Assembly: GCA_045805345.1 (NCBI GenBank)
Contig: JBJMLK010000237.1
Location: 1-22,867, forward strand
From: AC-37 sp045805345
Lineage (GTDB): Bacteria > Actinomycetota > Thermoleophilia > Solirubrobacterales > Thermoleophilaceae
Length of the DNA: 22,867 nucleotides
Reading direction: 5' to 3'
Below the pieces are notes generated by a model. The model saw nothing but the letters and a program-made list of their open reading frames with translations. It was not told the origin of the DNA and did not search any database. Positions 21,800 through 22,867 of the stretch are shown piece after piece. Position numbers and translations under genes: made by a program. Position 1 is the first letter of the stretch. Each line of letters begins with the position of its first letter.

Positions 21800-22264
21800 G
21801 TGGCGCTGCCGCCCTTCCAGGTCCTGATCGACGCGCACGGGGATGCGATCCACCGCTTCCTCGTGGCGTCGGCCGGCCCGGGGGCCGCTGACGACTGCTT
21901 CCAGGAGACGTTCATCGCGGCACTGCGCGCGTATCCGAGGCTCCGCCACGGCTCGAACCTGCGCGCGTGGCTGTTCTCGATCGCGCGCACCAAGGCAATC
22001 GATCACCACAGGGCGGTGAAGCGCGCGCCATTGCCCGTGGAGAACGTTCCGGAGCACGCCGCGCCGTCCGGCTCCGAGCCGCCGAACGGCGAGCTCTGGG
22101 GGGCGGTCGCCGAGCTTCCGGAGAAGCAGCGCGCAGCCGTGGTGCTGCGGTTCGTGGCGGACCTGTCGCATCGCGAGATCGGCTCGGTCCTCGACTGCAG
22201 CGACGCGGCCGCGCGCCGCAACGTCCACGAAGGACTCAAGCGACTGAGAGAGGTGCACACATGA
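21800..22264 (+). CDS. ECF-type RNA polymerase sigma factor
   Basis: A compact 154-residue sigma factor with only regions 2 and 4. Region 2 has HRFLVASAGPGAADDCFQET (residues 18-37), where DDCFQETF is the RNA polymerase core-binding signature, and LRAWLFSIARTKAIDHHR. Region 4 has LPEKQRAAVVLRFVADLSHR and a final HTH with AAARRNVHEGLKRLR. Such factors direct polymerase to stress regulons and are usually held by an anti-sigma factor encoded next door. Here the next gene, overlapping by ATGA, encodes a DNA alkyltransferase instead. GTG 21800 is chosen for its TAGCGT box; no Shine-Dalgarno sequence is seen. Confidence 0.9.
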   Translation: MALPPFQVLIDAHGDAIHRFLVASAGPGAADDCFQETFIAALRAYPRLRHGSNLRAWLFSIARTKAIDHHRAVKRAPLPVENVPEHAAPSGSEPPNGELWGAVAELPEKQRAAVVLRFVADLSHREIGSVLDCSDAAARRNVHEGLKRLREVHT

Positions 22265-22867
22265 GCGATCAGCTCGAGGACGCGCTGCGGCGCGGGCCAG
22301 CCAGCGGAGCGGGGGAGGGGCGCGCGCGGCTCACGCGCCTGACCGAGCGAGCGCTCGACGAGGACCTCGTCGCCGTGGCCTACGCGCGCGCCGAGTCGCC
22401 GTTCGGCGACCTGCTCGTGGCGACGACGCCGAAGGGGCTCGTCAAGGTCGGCTTCCTGCACAACGGGAGCGAGGACGCGATGCTCGAGGAGCTCGCGGAG
22501 CGGGTCTCGCCGCGCGTGATGGAGGCACCCGCGCGCGTCGACGACGCGCGCCGCCAGCTCGACGAGTACTTCGGCGGCCGGCGGCGGCGCTTCGAGCTCC
22601 CGACCGACCGTGTCCTCATCCGGGGGTTCGCGCGGGCGGTGCTCACTCAGACCGCGCGGATCCCCTACGGGAGCTACCTCACCTACGGCGAGGTCGCGGC
22701 CGAGGCCGGCAATCCGCGGGCCCACCGCGCGGCGGGCAGCGCCCTCGCGCGCAACCCGATTCCGATCGTGATCCCCTGCCACCGGGTGCTGCGGAGTGGC
22801 GGCGTGGTCGGCAACTACGGCGGAGGTCCCGAGATGAAGGCCCAGCTCCTCCATCTGGAGGGGGCGA
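22261..22867 (+). CDS. ogt: Methylated-DNA-[protein]-cysteine S-methyltransferase, 3' end cut
   Basis: O6-alkylguanine-DNA alkyltransferase, which moves the alkyl group from O6 of guanine to its own Cys in a suicide reaction. The visible 202 residues run off the window end. The active site is PCHRV with Cys173, preceded by the HTH with the flipping-Arg region RAHRAAGSALARNP and YLTYGEVAAEAGNP. An N-terminal region of about 40 residues (MSDQLEDALRR, then ARLTRLTERALDEDLV) precedes the RNase H-like domain that starts near AYARAESPFGDLLVAT. ATG 22261 overlaps the ECF sigma stop by ATGA, so the two are translationally coupled. Only the last few residues should be missing. Confidence 0.93.
   Translation, partial: MSDQLEDALRRGPASGAGEGRARLTRLTERALDEDLVAVAYARAESPFGDLLVATTPKGLVKVGFLHNGSEDAMLEELAERVSPRVMEAPARVDDARRQLDEYFGGRRRRFELPTDRVLIRGFARAVLTQTARIPYGSYLTYGEVAAEAGNPRAHRAAGSALARNPIPIVIPCHRVLRSGGVVGNYGGGPEMKAQLLHLEGA

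Overview
This is a GC-rich (roughly 70% or more) chromosomal stretch, most likely from an actinobacterium of the class Thermoleophilia (Solirubrobacterales-like). The assignment is inferred from three things. The gene order is recA, rny, miaB, miaA, dapF, hflX, which mixes a Firmicutes-style recA-rny link with the actinobacterial miaB-miaA-dapF-hflX run. A MurT/GatD lipid II amidating pair is present. Start codons are often GTG or TTG, with many 4-bp gene overlaps. No 16S gene is present to confirm it. The window looks like ordinary core chromosome: I see no insertion sequences, prophage, tRNA, rRNA or CRISPR.

Layout. 1-1009: the recA C-terminus with a terminator-like hairpin, a duplicated palindrome-bearing repeat, and a small minus-strand pair (DUF1272 zinc ribbon, NTF2/SnoaL-like). 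1336-4217: RNase Y facing a minus-strand pair (M43 metalloprotease plus a small unknown protein). 4275-7110: the tightly overlapping miaB-miaA-GNAT operon. 7107-9584: a hypothetical gene divergent from a dapF-like gene that is translationally coupled to dapL. 9591-12357: an SDR epimerase divergent from hflX-dut. 12354-16064: a minus-strand operon of lipid kinase, murT, methyltransferase and gatD. 16172-17806: a phosphatase-like gene and a minus-strand HAD/DUF2103-like pair. 17830-20008: a lipoprotein cyclophilin and thioredoxin-TPR pair facing a small membrane protein. 20124-22867: an ArsR-type regulator, a sigma-70 factor, and an ECF sigma factor overlapping an O6-alkylguanine-DNA alkyltransferase gene cut by the window end.

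Themes. Several genes serve the cell wall: dapF/dapL make diaminopimelate, and murT/gatD amidate lipid II. Others serve RNA: rny decays mRNA, miaA/miaB modify tRNA A37, and hflX rescues ribosomes. DNA and nucleotide upkeep is represented by recA, dut and ogt.

The most unusual observations are these. The DapF homologue has Ser at both catalytic Cys positions. A recurrent TANNNT box lies 6-9 bases before many start codons, pointing to leaderless mRNAs from very short divergent spacers. A twin palindromic repeat beside recA shows compensatory changes. An ECF sigma gene is coupled to an alkyltransferase with no anti-sigma gene between them. A methyltransferase gene lies inside the murT-gatD pair.
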